DNA of 64,000 bases from Candidatus Saccharibacteria bacterium UBA2866 (GTDB lineage: Bacteria; Patescibacteriota; Saccharimonadia; Saccharimonadales; Saccharimonadaceae), in NCBI GenBank assembly GCA_002350545.1, contig DEEY01000002.1, positions 37,363-101,362 of the forward strand, given 5' to 3'. The notes beneath the pieces were generated by a model. It ran no database searches and had not been told where the DNA came from. It saw only the letters and a list, made by a program, of their open reading frames with translations. This document shows, one piece after another, positions 41,778 to 50,180 of this stretch; within the stretch, counting starts at the first letter, position 1; the number at the start of each line of letters is the position of its first letter. Both the position numbers and the translations under genes were made by a program.

Positions 41778-42773
41778 ATGAGTAAAAACTTTACAAAAAC
41801 GGTGGGCGTCACAACCAAATTAATAGCCACAACGCTATTATTAGCCGGTAGTTTTGCTAGCGCCGCTTCGGCTTGGGGCCCAGAACGCCCTACTTATACT
41901 AACGAACAGCCAGCTGATTATGCAACATTCAATTCTATTACCAACAACGTAGCAGTTGGTGATGAGCGTAACTTCGTTCGTGTTGGCGAAGTTGGTTCTA
42001 CTGACCCATATCGAGACGAAATAGAAATTGTACCTGGTAAAGAATACGAGGTCTACATCTATTACCATAACGATGCTGGTTCTGACACTAATCAAAGCGG
42101 CTACGGAATGGCTACCAATACTAGAGTATCATCGGGTTATCCGACTACCCTGAATAAAGGCGACCGTGGCATGGTTAGTGGTATCATTTCGTGGAGTTAC
42201 GTCACTCCCGAAAAACCAAACGATCCACAAACCGGTTCAGTTTGGGATGAAGCCTACCTCACTACTAATACCGATGGCGTAGTACTAAAGTTTAAAGCCT
42301 CCTCAGCAATCATTCATAACAGCGGGGCAGCTAACGGCTCAATCTTACCAACCGCTTTGTTCAGTGAAGCTGGTACCCCGATTGGTTTCAACAAACTTGC
42401 TGGCACCGTTCCGGGTTGTGCTGAGTATTCGGGCCACATTACTTATACTCTAGTAGCCGAGAAAAACGAGGATTGTACTACCAATCCTGATTTGCCAGAA
42501 TGTAAGAACTGCGACACCAATCCAGAATTGCCGGAGTGTCAAAAGAAGGATTGTACCACCAACCCCGAAATGGAAGGCTGCCAAGAACTTCCGAACACCG
42601 GTCCAGTTGAAATCATCATGGCGATCATTATTATCGCGGGCATCGGTGGCGGTGGCTATTACCTCTATCGCACCAAGCGCACTTTGAAGACTGCTGAAAA
42701 TGTCGCTAAAGGTGAGAGCGAAATAAAGCCAGAAGCTAAAGAAGATATTTCAAAAGAAGAACCTAAAAAATAA
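41778..42773 (+). CDS. Secreted surface protein with LPNTG sorting-type signal
   Basis: 331 residues. A long signal peptide (cleavage near ASAAS-AW, ~residue 31), one globular domain (ERNFVRVGEV ... YEVYIYYHNDAG ... SGHITYTLVAEKN), a cysteine-rich repeat of the form CxTNPxLPEC three times, then LPNTG, a hydrophobic helix and RTKR, the layout of a sortase substrate. A ~45-residue charged tail after the helix is unusual for sortase substrates, so it may instead stay membrane-anchored. No sortase gene is in the window. AAAGGAGG precedes the ATG. Confidence 0.83.
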   Translation: MSKNFTKTVGVTTKLIATTLLLAGSFASAASAWGPERPTYTNEQPADYATFNSITNNVAVGDERNFVRVGEVGSTDPYRDEIEIVPGKEYEVYIYYHNDAGSDTNQSGYGMATNTRVSSGYPTTLNKGDRGMVSGIISWSYVTPEKPNDPQTGSVWDEAYLTTNTDGVVLKFKASSAIIHNSGAANGSILPTALFSEAGTPIGFNKLAGTVPGCAEYSGHITYTLVAEKNEDCTTNPDLPECKNCDTNPELPECQKKDCTTNPEMEGCQELPNTGPVEIIMAIIIIAGIGGGGYYLYRTKRTLKTAENVAKGESEIKPEAKEDISKEEPKK

Positions 42774-42790
42774 CCGGTAGCCTCTAACAG

Positions 42791-42816
42791 AAAAGACCCC
42801 ATCTGGGGTCTTTTCA
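42791..42816 (+). terminator. Terminator of the surface operon
   Basis: AAAAGACCCC-ATCT-GGGGTCTTTTC, 18 nt after the stop. Confidence 0.85.
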
Positions 42817-42866
42817 AATCTGAAAAAATGTGATAAAATAATACGAGTATTAAACAAAGGAATAAT

Positions 42867-43175
42867 ATGAAAAAAGCAGTCATCCTCGTCGGTGGTAAGC
42901 AATACCTCGTCGAAGAAAAAGAGACCCTACGGGTGGACCTCCTCCCGTCAGGCACCAAAGAGCTCGAACTTGACGCTTTACTCGTTATTGATGGCGACAA
43001 AACTACAGTCGGCACTCCTACAGTAAAGGGCGTAAAAGTTTCAGCCAAAGTCAAAACGCCCGAAGTTAAAGGCGACAAAATCCGCGTCATCCGCTACAAA
43101 GCAAAGAAACGCGTCCATAAAGAAACTGGCCATCGCCAGAAATACAGCGAGATCGAAATCACCAAAATCGCCTAA
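42867..43175 (+). CDS. rplU: 50S ribosomal protein bL21
   Basis: 102 residues. It has AVILVGGKQYLVEEKETLRVDLL, the central beta-barrel and the RVIRYKAKKRVHKETGHRQKYSEIEITKI C-terminus that contacts 23S rRNA. A -10 (GTGATAAAAT) and AAAGGAAT precede the ATG. rpmA (bL27), its usual partner, does not follow. Confidence 0.95.
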   Translation: MKKAVILVGGKQYLVEEKETLRVDLLPSGTKELELDALLVIDGDKTTVGTPTVKGVKVSAKVKTPEVKGDKIRVIRYKAKKRVHKETGHRQKYSEIEITKIA

Positions 43176-43213
43176 AAACAAATAACTCCATAAGTGAGCA
43201 TTTGACAAACCCA

Positions 43214-43333
43214 GTTAATTTTTACAACTTTTCCTCATCCGAGGCGAGTAAAGTTGCCGAGCGAAGCTGAAAGCTTCGCGAGCTAGCAACTTGATCGAGA
43301 CGAGGATAGAGTGAAATGTTGTAATAAATTAAC
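43214..43333. repeat. Long inverted repeat upstream of parA
   Basis: Arms 43214-43244 and 43301-43333 pair with small indels (GTTAATTT, TTACAAC, TCCGAGG/CGAGGA). The 56-bp core carries its own nested stems, AAGTTGC/GCAACTT and GCGAAGCT-GAA-AGCTTCGC. It lies between rplU and parA, 74 nt before the parA start. Confidence 0.75.
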
Positions 43334-43406
43334 ATGGCGTGAAGTCAAGCGCGAACGAGTGGAGTTATTTATTTTTAAAACTATTTGTGTTATAATCTTA
43401 AGTATT

Positions 43407-44177
43407 ATGGCGAAGGTAATCTGTGTAACAAATCAAAAGGGCGGCGTAGGGAAGACCACCACTGCTGTCAACGTATCATATTACCTCGCTAAGCAAAAAT
43501 TCAAAACACTTTTAATTGATTTTGACCCTCAAGGCAACGCCACTTCTGGCCTCGGCATCGATAAAAACGACAAATCCTTAGGTGTTACCATGACCGAAGT
43601 CCTACTTGGCACCGCTACTTTAGCAAATGCTGTCCGTTCTACAAAATACAAGAACTTTGATCTTGCGCCTGCCACCCCTGAACTTGCCAATGCTGAAGTC
43701 GAAATTACCACCCAGAACAAAAAATTTACTCGCTTGCGTGATGCTCTCCAAACTATAGCCTCAAATTACGATTATATTATTATTGACTCGCCGCCGTCTT
43801 TGTCGCTACTAACAGTGAACGGCATGATTGCTAGCAACTATCTTCTTATCCCAGTCCAAACTGAATTCTACGCACTAGAAGGCGTTGCTCAACTTCTCGA
43901 ATCCATGAAACTAGTCATGAAGCAAGCCAACCCTAACCTTAGGTTGCTAGGCGTGGTCGCTACCATGTATGACAAGCGCACAAGCCTTTCTCCTCAAGTT
44001 TTTGCTGAAATCAAAAAATACTTTAAACAACTAGCCTTCAACACCACTATCCCGCGTAATGTTCGCGTTGCCGAAGCTCCCTCTCACGGAGTGCCAGTCG
44101 GCGCTTACGACAAATTCAGTAAAGGCTCCAAAGCTTACAAAGATTTAACCAAAGAAATTATAGAAAGGACTAAATAA
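43407..44177 (+). CDS. parA: Chromosome-partitioning ATPase ParA (Soj)
   Basis: 256 residues. Deviant Walker A KGGVGKTTTAVN with the signature Lys, the FDPQGNATSG switch I region, and DYIIIDSPPSLSLLT Walker B. ParA binds DNA nonspecifically and moves ParB-parS complexes. The start at 43407 is 10 nt after TATAAT; longer frames reach into the inverted repeat and are not supported. Its stop overlaps the parB start by one base. Confidence 0.95.
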   Translation: MAKVICVTNQKGGVGKTTTAVNVSYYLAKQKFKTLLIDFDPQGNATSGLGIDKNDKSLGVTMTEVLLGTATLANAVRSTKYKNFDLAPATPELANAEVEITTQNKKFTRLRDALQTIASNYDYIIIDSPPSLSLLTVNGMIASNYLLIPVQTEFYALEGVAQLLESMKLVMKQANPNLRLLGVVATMYDKRTSLSPQVFAEIKKYFKQLAFNTTIPRNVRVAEAPSHGVPVGAYDKFSKGSKAYKDLTKEIIERTK

Positions 44178-45016
44178 TGGCAGGACTCGGTCGTGGTTTT
44201 GAATCACTTATCCCTACAGAGCTCATTGATGAAGAATTTGACCCTACCTCTCTAGAAGACAAAAAGGAGAGCAAGCTAAAAGAAATCAAACTCACAGATA
44301 TTGTTCGTGACGAAGAGCAACCTCGCCGTGAGTTTAGCGCTGAATCTCTCGAAGCTCTAGCTGCCTCAATCAAGGAGCATGGCGTCCTTCAACCCATTGT
44401 CGTCACAAAAGAAGAGGACAAATATAAAATCGTTGCCGGCGAACGTCGCTGGCGAGCCTCCAAGATTGCCGGGCTAGAAAAAATCCCTGCCATTGTCCGT
44501 ACTTTGGATGCCCAGAATCGTCTCGAGCTATCCATCATCGAGAATGCTCAACGGGAGGACCTCAACGCTATCGAGCTTGCTACCGCCTATGCTAAACTCC
44601 AAACTCAATTCAACCTTACTCCTGAGGATATCGCCGCCAAGGTCGGCAAATCTGAACAGGCTATTAATAACACCTTAAGATTACTCACTTTACCTGACGA
44701 AGTTAAAAAAACCATGGTTAAAGAACACCTCACCGAAGGTGTAATGCGTCCACTAGTTTCCCGTGACGAGAAAACCATCAAAAAGGTTCTTCCAAAGATC
44801 GTAGCAGAGGGCTGGACCGCTCGTAAAGTTGAACGTTATTTTGCCGAAAATAAGAAAAAATCTTCTGCCACTGCTATCAAACGAAGTGCATACATTAAAG
44901 ACGAAAATGCTCTCACCGCCAAATACAATACGGTCGCCGAAATCAAAGGCCGCAGCTTAACTTTCAAATGCAAATCCGATGCTGAACTCCAACAATTAAT
45001 TAAAAGATTAAAATAA
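44177..45016 (+). CDS. parB: Chromosome-partitioning protein ParB (Spo0J)
   Basis: 279 residues. N-terminal CTP-binding domain with QPRREFSAESLEALAASIKEHGVLQPIVV and KIVAGERRWRASKIAGL (the GERRxR box), LSIIENAQREDLNAIE, a helix-turn-helix (PEDIAAKVGKSEQAINNTLRLLTLP) and a C-terminal dimerisation domain. ParB loads at parS and spreads by CTP-driven sliding. No consensus parS (TGTTTCACGTGAAACA-like) was found in the window. It forms a translationally coupled parAB pair. Confidence 0.95.
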   Translation: MAGLGRGFESLIPTELIDEEFDPTSLEDKKESKLKEIKLTDIVRDEEQPRREFSAESLEALAASIKEHGVLQPIVVTKEEDKYKIVAGERRWRASKIAGLEKIPAIVRTLDAQNRLELSIIENAQREDLNAIELATAYAKLQTQFNLTPEDIAAKVGKSEQAINNTLRLLTLPDEVKKTMVKEHLTEGVMRPLVSRDEKTIKKVLPKIVAEGWTARKVERYFAENKKKSSATAIKRSAYIKDENALTAKYNTVAEIKGRSLTFKCKSDAELQQLIKRLK

Positions 45017-45021
45017 TATTT

Positions 45022-45702
45022 TTAGAATGTTCTGATTTTATCAAGCGGGAATAATCGCAGAATTACTGGTCCAACAATCCGGCAATAGGGAATTGTACCA
45101 AGACCATTTCTTGAATCCCACGAGTTTGAGCCTTCACGGTTATCACCAGATACGAACAATTCACCTTCCGGCACGACCATATCTACCTCACCAGAGGTGA
45201 ACTCTTTTGGCCCATCATTCTCTGATACACGCCACTCTGCATCATAAACAATTCCTTCCGAAGATTCTGCATCTGGATAAATTTTCATTTCACCGTCTTT
45301 TACTGTAACTCTTTCGCCAGGGAATGCAATCACGCGCTTAATGATATACTGGTCATTCACGTTAGATGGGACATTACAGGTCATTGGATTGTTCACTCCA
45401 GCTGCCTTATATTCTGCCACCTTTTCTTCATCTTCGTTTAAGAACACAATGATTTGACCCCGTTCCGGTACATACTCTTGACCAGTAAAATGAGCCCAGC
45501 TTACTGCCGCTCGGTTTACAATTACTCGGTCGTCTCCGTGCAGAGTATTCTCCATACTTCCGCCTACCACATTATATGAACGGTAAATAAAAGTATTTAA
45601 AAATAGCGTACCCAGTACAATTGCGATAATAAAACCACTTAAATTCAGCAAATCTTTTAGCAAAGGGTGCTTTTGAAAAAATTTCGGTTCCATCTCATCC
45701 AT
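45022..45702 (-). CDS. lepB: Signal peptidase I
   Basis: 226 residues. One transmembrane anchor (about 17-38), then the catalytic Ser in GGSMENTLHGDDRVIVN, the Lys in YIIKRVIAFPGERV, and the conserved SGDNREGSNSWDSRNGLGTI. It cleaves signal peptides of secreted proteins, such as the LPNTG and VirB2-like proteins here. Minus-strand TATAAT (45710-45715) is 7 nt before the ATG. It is convergent with parB. Confidence 0.94.
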   Translation of the reverse strand: MDEMEPKFFQKHPLLKDLLNLSGFIIAIVLGTLFLNTFIYRSYNVVGGSMENTLHGDDRVIVNRAAVSWAHFTGQEYVPERGQIIVFLNEDEEKVAEYKAAGVNNPMTCNVPSNVNDQYIIKRVIAFPGERVTVKDGEMKIYPDAESSEGIVYDAEWRVSENDGPKEFTSGEVDMVVPEGELFVSGDNREGSNSWDSRNGLGTIPYCRIVGPVILRLFPLDKIRTF

Positions 45703-45761
45703 ACATGCTATTATATCATTTTTTAAGTTTAATTTAAATTATTTGCTATAATATAATGTAT

Positions 45762-46544
45762 ATGGCAGACTATGTATTGGCGAGAAAATCTCGCAACATC
45801 GCAAGCAGCATGATTCATGTTTTTTTAAACCTCCTACTTGGAGTTGGCGCAGTTTTGGTTACAGTTTTATCAAACAGTCCAATTTTAGGTATTATTCTAG
45901 TTTTAGCTTCTAAATGGCGCGTTTTTGCTGTTCGCGCTCGCTACTTAACCCTTAATCTCAAATCCAACCTCGTAGACTTAATTGTCGGTATCAGTGTCGT
46001 ACTCTTAGCCTATTATGCTGGCCCCTCATTCTTACCAGTAGATTTTATCTTAATGGCTTTTTACTCAATTTGGCTTTTGTTTATTAAGCCTCTATCTAAT
46101 GAAACCGCCGCCATGGCTCAGTCGTTAATTGCCGTATTCCTTGGTATGTCGGCTGCTGTTATTCTCTCTGCTAGCCTAAACTCAGTAGTTATCACCTTGC
46201 TGGCTTTCTTGATTGGCTATGCCGCCAGCCGTCACATCCTCATTCAAACTAGCGACAAAGATTTTACCCTTACCACTCTAGTTTGCGGTCTAGTCTTTTC
46301 CGAAATAGCTTGGCTTTGCAATTCGTGGTCCATCATCTATACCTTTGGCGCCACCGGTATCCGTATCCCGCAACTAGCTATCATCCTAACCATTTTTGCC
46401 TTCGTCTATAATTATGCTCGTCAAGCAATGATTAAATACCAAGCCGATTTTCGTTTCAAACATATTGTTGGTCCGGTTATTTTTGGCGCGGCACTCGTCG
46501 CCGTAATTGTACTATTATTTAGTAACCCAATATTTAATATCTAA
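45762..46544 (+). CDS. Polytopic membrane protein of unknown function
   Basis: 260 residues with about eight hydrophobic helices and few charged residues apart from short loops (KWRVFAVRARYLTLNLKSN). Not recognised as a family. An ATG at 45756 (MYMADY) is an alternative, but overlapping TATAAT boxes at 45747-45757 place the likely transcript start after it. htrA follows 9 nt downstream and is probably in the same transcript, so a role at the envelope is plausible. Confidence 0.7.
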   Translation: MADYVLARKSRNIASSMIHVFLNLLLGVGAVLVTVLSNSPILGIILVLASKWRVFAVRARYLTLNLKSNLVDLIVGISVVLLAYYAGPSFLPVDFILMAFYSIWLLFIKPLSNETAAMAQSLIAVFLGMSAAVILSASLNSVVITLLAFLIGYAASRHILIQTSDKDFTLTTLVCGLVFSEIAWLCNSWSIIYTFGATGIRIPQLAIILTIFAFVYNYARQAMIKYQADFRFKHIVGPVIFGAALVAVIVLLFSNPIFNI

Positions 46545-46553
46545 GGAGGTATA

Positions 46554-47789
46554 ATGAAAGAAGAAGAAAAGGGCGAAATTGTTGAAGCCGAAATTAAAAC
46601 AACCGTTGAAGAGTCACCAATAGAAACCAAAGAAAACGAGAAACCAGAACACTCTTCAGAGTGCTGCTGTAAGAAACCTAGCAAAGCCCCAATCATTATT
46701 TCAGTAGTAGCTATTTTATTTGGTGCTGCTGGTCTTTGTTTTGGCTTTCTCGCTTTTCAAAAAAATGGTAACCCCATCACATTCTTAGGTTCAGGCGCTG
46801 ATGGCAACTCTGCAAATTTCACTGAAGGTTCCATTGCTGACATCGCAAACAAAGTTTCAAAAAGCGTGGTTTCAATCGTCACCTCTACCAAAAGCATGAA
46901 CTTATTTGGTCAAAGTACTGATTCTCAAGCTGCCGGTACCGGTATCATCGCTACCGCAGATGGCTATATTGTTACCAATAAACACGTCATCAACGGGGCT
47001 CATAAAGTTACAGTCATTTTGGACGACGGCACCACCTACGAAGACGTCGAAGTGGTTGCCACTGATCCGCTAAACGACGTTGCTTTCCTCAAAATAAAAG
47101 ACGTTTCAGATTTAACTCCAGCTACCTTGGGCGATTCTAAAACCATTACTGTAGGCCAGCAAGTTATTGCCATCGGTAACGCTTTGGGTGAATACCAAAA
47201 CACTGTTACTGCCGGTATTATCTCCGGCACCGGTCGTTCTGTTACTGCTTCTGACGGGACTGGATCCAATGTGGAAACCTTGTCTGACATGATTCAAACA
47301 GATGCTGCTATCAACTCCGGTAACTCTGGCGGCCCTCTCGTTAACGCTGCCGGCGAAGTAATTGGTATTAATACCGCGACAAGCGCTTCCGCTGAGAACA
47401 TGGGTTTTGCTATTCCAATATCCAGCGTTAAAGGTATGCTTAACCAGCTGATTGAAACTGGTAAAGCCGAACGTGCCTATCTTGGTGTTTACGCTGTCGC
47501 CATCACTCCAGAAGCAGCTAAGGAATACAACCTACCAGTCTCTACTGGAGCCTATCTCTACAGTCCATCAGCTTATTCCGCCATCGTCAAAAACAGCCCA
47601 GCTGCTAAAGCTGGCCTTAAAGATAAAGACATCGTTACTGCGATTAATGGCGTTAAAGTTGGTGCCGCTGGTTCACTTGCCGATTTAGTTAGCGAATATA
47701 AGCCAGGTGATACTATTCAACTCACCGTTATTAGGGAAGGGAATGAGATGACGGTCAATGTAACTTTGGAAGGTTACTCTGAAAAATAA
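46554..47789 (+). CDS. Membrane-anchored HtrA/DegP-type serine protease
   Basis: 411 residues. An acidic cytoplasmic segment with a CCCKKP cluster precedes a transmembrane helix (about 44-66). The trypsin-like domain shows His in TNKHVINGAH, Asp in DPLNDVAFLKI and Ser in INSGNSGGPLVN. One C-terminal PDZ domain (AAKAGLKDKDIVTAINGVKV) follows. It degrades misfolded secreted proteins, complementing the foldase at 19598. AAGGAGG precedes the ATG. Its stop overlaps the convergent prmC stop by 16 nt. Confidence 0.94.
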   Translation: MKEEEKGEIVEAEIKTTVEESPIETKENEKPEHSSECCCKKPSKAPIIISVVAILFGAAGLCFGFLAFQKNGNPITFLGSGADGNSANFTEGSIADIANKVSKSVVSIVTSTKSMNLFGQSTDSQAAGTGIIATADGYIVTNKHVINGAHKVTVILDDGTTYEDVEVVATDPLNDVAFLKIKDVSDLTPATLGDSKTITVGQQVIAIGNALGEYQNTVTAGIISGTGRSVTASDGTGSNVETLSDMIQTDAAINSGNSGGPLVNAAGEVIGINTATSASAENMGFAIPISSVKGMLNQLIETGKAERAYLGVYAVAITPEAAKEYNLPVSTGAYLYSPSAYSAIVKNSPAAKAGLKDKDIVTAINGVKVGAAGSLADLVSEYKPGDTIQLTVIREGNEMTVNVTLEGYSEK

Positions 47790-48415
47790 AGGCTAAATCC
47801 TCGGGTCTCGCCTAGGGTGAGATCTTTTTCCTTTGCGTATTGAACAATTCTTTCATGTTGACATGGGTCAGCTTCGAGCACTAAATGATAAACTTCTTGC
47901 TCGACTGCCTGATCAATTAATTTAAATATCAATTCTAGCCCTCCATCTTTTGCATAAAGAGCCAGCGCGGGCTCCTTAGAGAGAGCTTCCTTATCAACCC
48001 ATTCCCAGTTTTCATCCACATATGGTAAATTTGCCACTATCAAATCGGGTTTTATCCTTACATCGTCTAGTAAATCGCTTTGTAAAAACTCCACTTCAGC
48101 CCCAAGCGCAGAAGCATTTTTCTTCGCAACCCCCAAGGCTTTATCCGAAATATCTGTCGCCACCACTTTAGCTTGAGGCAATAATAGTTTCAGTGTAACA
48201 GCTATGCAGCCCGAACCAGTTCCCACATCTACAATCGTCAAATTCTCAGGTAGCTCAGCTTTACTCGGCTTTATACCAGGCAAAAACGGCTTCCCAACCA
48301 GGTTCAAAACCGTATCAACCATCATCTCGGTCTCGGGGCGGGGAATCAAAACGTCAGGGCTTACAAGATAGTCCCGACCATAAAAATCGACTTTATTTTG
48401 CGAGCTCTCGCTCAT
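47774..48415 (-). CDS. prmC: Release-factor glutamine methyltransferase, short form
   Basis: 213 residues against about 280 for the family: the N-terminal helical RF-binding domain is almost absent. The methyltransferase core has [36 protein letters not shown] and the catalytic [10 protein letters not shown] (NLPY in place of NPPY). It methylates the Gln of the GGQ motif in release factors. It overlaps prfA by 23 nt (from the annotated prfA stop), the conserved prfA-prmC pairing, which supports the call. Confidence 0.87.
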   Translation of the reverse strand: MSESSQNKVDFYGRDYLVSPDVLIPRPETEMMVDTVLNLVGKPFLPGIKPSKAELPENLTIVDVGTGSGCIAVTLKLLLPQAKVVATDISDKALGVAKKNASALGAEVEFLQSDLLDDVRIKPDLIVANLPYVDENWEWVDKEALSKEPALALYAKDGGLELIFKLIDQAVEQEVYHLVLEADPCQHERIVQYAKEKDLTLGETRGFSLYFSE

Positions 48416-49430
48416 TTCGTATCAACTCCTGCACGAGATCATCGATATCGCCGTCCATCACCGCTGGGATATTTGACCGGGAATAGTGAATCCGATGGTC
48501 GGTCACCCGGTCTTGCGGAAAATTATAGGTTCGGATTTTTTCGCTTCTATCTCCGGTGCCAATCAGGGATTTTCGCGCTTCTGAAGCGTTCTTACGCTCT
48601 TCTTCTTTCTTCTTCTCAAGCAACCTTGTCCGTAAAACGTTCATTGCCTTAACGCGGTTTTGTTGCTGCGAGCGCTCATCTTGCATTGCCACGACAATTC
48701 CAGTAGGGAGGTGTGTAATTCGCACTGCTGAATCGGTCGTATTCACCCCCTGACCGCCATGTCCACCTGAACGGTAGATGTCGATTCTGAGATCCTCTGG
48801 CTTAATTTCCAAATCTTTTTCCGATGCTTCAGGGAGCACAGCCACCGTCACCGTAGAAGTATGAATTCGCCCTTGAGATTCAGTTACCGGTACCCTCTGT
48901 ACTCGGTGCACGCCACCTTCAAACTTGAGTTGTCCATAAGCCTCCTCACCAGAAATCTTAAAGATCACCTCTTTCATCCCACCAGCTTCATTCTGATTCT
49001 CGGAGATTAATTCAAATTTCAGCCCATGTCTTTCAGCATATTTCATATATAAACGATATAGCTCTGCCGCAAAAAGCGATGCCTCATCACCACCAGCTCC
49101 TGCCCGGATTTCAAAAATCGCTGGCTTATCATCTTCAGGGTTACGTGGGACCAATAATTCCTCCATTTTTTCTTCGGCGACTTTGAGCTCATTTTTTAAT
49201 TTTTCTGAGTCTTCTTTTGCAATCTCACCAAGCTCCGGGTCATTTAACAGGGAATTAGCCTCCTCCAAATTAGCTTTCAGGCGTTCAATTTTTTTATTCA
49301 AATCCAAAATCTCACGCAAAGTATTAGCGCGCTTTGATTTAGCTGCGAACTCCGAATCCGCATAAGCATCAGGCTGAGCCAAAAAATCCTCAATCTGCCT
49401 TAGCTCCTCTTTAAAATTCTCTAAATCCAT
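48393..49430 (-). CDS. prfA: Peptide chain release factor 1
   Basis: 345 residues. Domain 1 is helical; the catalytic GGQ loop reads [25 protein letters not shown], and the peptide anticodon region ([20 protein letters not shown]) carries PVT, the RF1 signature for UAA and UAG. The ATG at 49430 is 6 nt after the minus-strand TATAAT of a symmetric -10; a slightly longer frame to 49448 would start upstream of that box. prmC overlaps its 3' end. Confidence 0.95.
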   Translation of the reverse strand: MDLENFKEELRQIEDFLAQPDAYADSEFAAKSKRANTLREILDLNKKIERLKANLEEANSLLNDPELGEIAKEDSEKLKNELKVAEEKMEELLVPRNPEDDKPAIFEIRAGAGGDEASLFAAELYRLYMKYAERHGLKFELISENQNEAGGMKEVIFKISGEEAYGQLKFEGGVHRVQRVPVTESQGRIHTSTVTVAVLPEASEKDLEIKPEDLRIDIYRSGGHGGQGVNTTDSAVRITHLPTGIVVAMQDERSQQQNRVKAMNVLRTRLLEKKKEEERKNASEARKSLIGTGDRSEKIRTYNFPQDRVTDHRIHYSRSNIPAVMDGDIDDLVQELIRNERELAK

Positions 49431-49432
49431 GT

Positions 49433-49442
49433 TATAATTATA
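49433..49442. promoter_or_regulatory. Shared symmetric -10 for prfA and tRNA-Val(CAC)
   Basis: TATAATTATA gives TATAAT on both strands: 6 nt before the prfA ATG on the minus strand, and 15 nt before the tRNA-Val 5' end on the plus strand. Confidence 0.65.
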
Positions 49443-49453
49443 ACACACTAAAT

Positions 49454-49530
49454 GGGGATTTAGCTCAGCTGGCTAGAGCGTACGATTCACATTCGTAAGG
49501 TCACAGGTTCAAGCCCTGTAATCCCCACCA
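49454..49530 (+). tRNA. tRNA-Val(CAC)
   Basis: 77 nt with acceptor GGGGATT/AATCCCC, anticodon stem-loop TACGA-TTCACAT-TCGTA (anticodon CAC), T-arm GGTTCAAGCC and encoded CCA. Confidence 0.95.
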
Positions 49531-49547
49531 CGGAGTAAGATTTAGGG

Positions 49548-49684
49548 GGAAACAATAGCAAAAGAAATAAGCCGTTAGGCTTATTTTTAATTTGGGATTG
49601 GTACCGGACAGAATGGATTCATCCATTCTGGTCGTGTACCGACCCAAATTAAAATAGCTCTGCTATTCTTTTGCTATTGTTTCC
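49548..49684. repeat. Long inverted repeat after tRNA-Val
   Basis: Arms 49548-49596 and 49643-49684 share GGAAACAATAGCAAAAGAA and TTTAATTTGGG blocks in inverse orientation. Each arm carries an unrelated small hairpin in its middle. The 46-bp core contains CAGAATGGAT-TC-ATCCATTCTG and GGTAC/GTACC. The left-arm hairpin (AATAAGCC-GTTA-GGCTTATTTTT, 49566-49588) would serve as the tRNA terminator. Confidence 0.78.
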
Positions 49685-49754
49685 AAAACGCCCGACAGTG
49701 GTCCCGTTTACGCGGACCACAGCTTATGGTATATTTAGGTAAATAGGAGAAAAG

Positions 49755-50180
49755 ATGAACATATATCTCGATATTGACGGAGTGCTAAGAGGAGCAGCCT
49801 CGCCAGTTGAAGACGTGGCAAATTTTCTCAACTATGTTATTGATAATTATCCAGACTCCACCTACTGGCTCACTACTCATTGCCGATAAGGCTACAATCA
49901 CACAAAAGAAGCCCTCCTCGATTCCGAACTCCCAAGAGAGCTTGTCGAAAATGCCAGCAAAGTTATCAAACCCACCGATTTCGGCGTCCTCAAAACCGAG
50001 GGAATTGACTTCGCTAAACCTTTCATTTGGCTAGACGACAACCTCTTTGAAAGCGAGCAAAAAGTGCTAGAAGAACATGATTGTCTTTCTAGTCACTACC
50101 TCATGAATCCTCGCGACCCCGAAATGGCCCAAAAAGCCCTAACATTGCTTAAATCCCTCAAGCATAGCCACAGTGATTAG
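49755..50180 (+). pseudogene. HAD-like hydrolase gene interrupted by an in-frame stop
   Basis: A frame of 141 codons begins MNIYLDIDGVLRG behind AGGAGAAAAG. It is broken only by TAA at 49887-49889 (codon 45), after WLTTHCR. The frame continues with coherent sequence (VIKPTDFGVLKTEGIDFAKPFIWLDDNLFESE). The DxDG start and the WLDDN segment match HAD-fold hydrolases. It could be a recent nonsense mutation, a sequencing error, or a read-through site; recoding of TAA is not expected. Confidence 0.7.

Noticed and set aside
43200..45016. parS site near parAB
   Set aside because: No sequence close to the TGTTTCACGTGAAACA consensus was found here or elsewhere in intergenic DNA.
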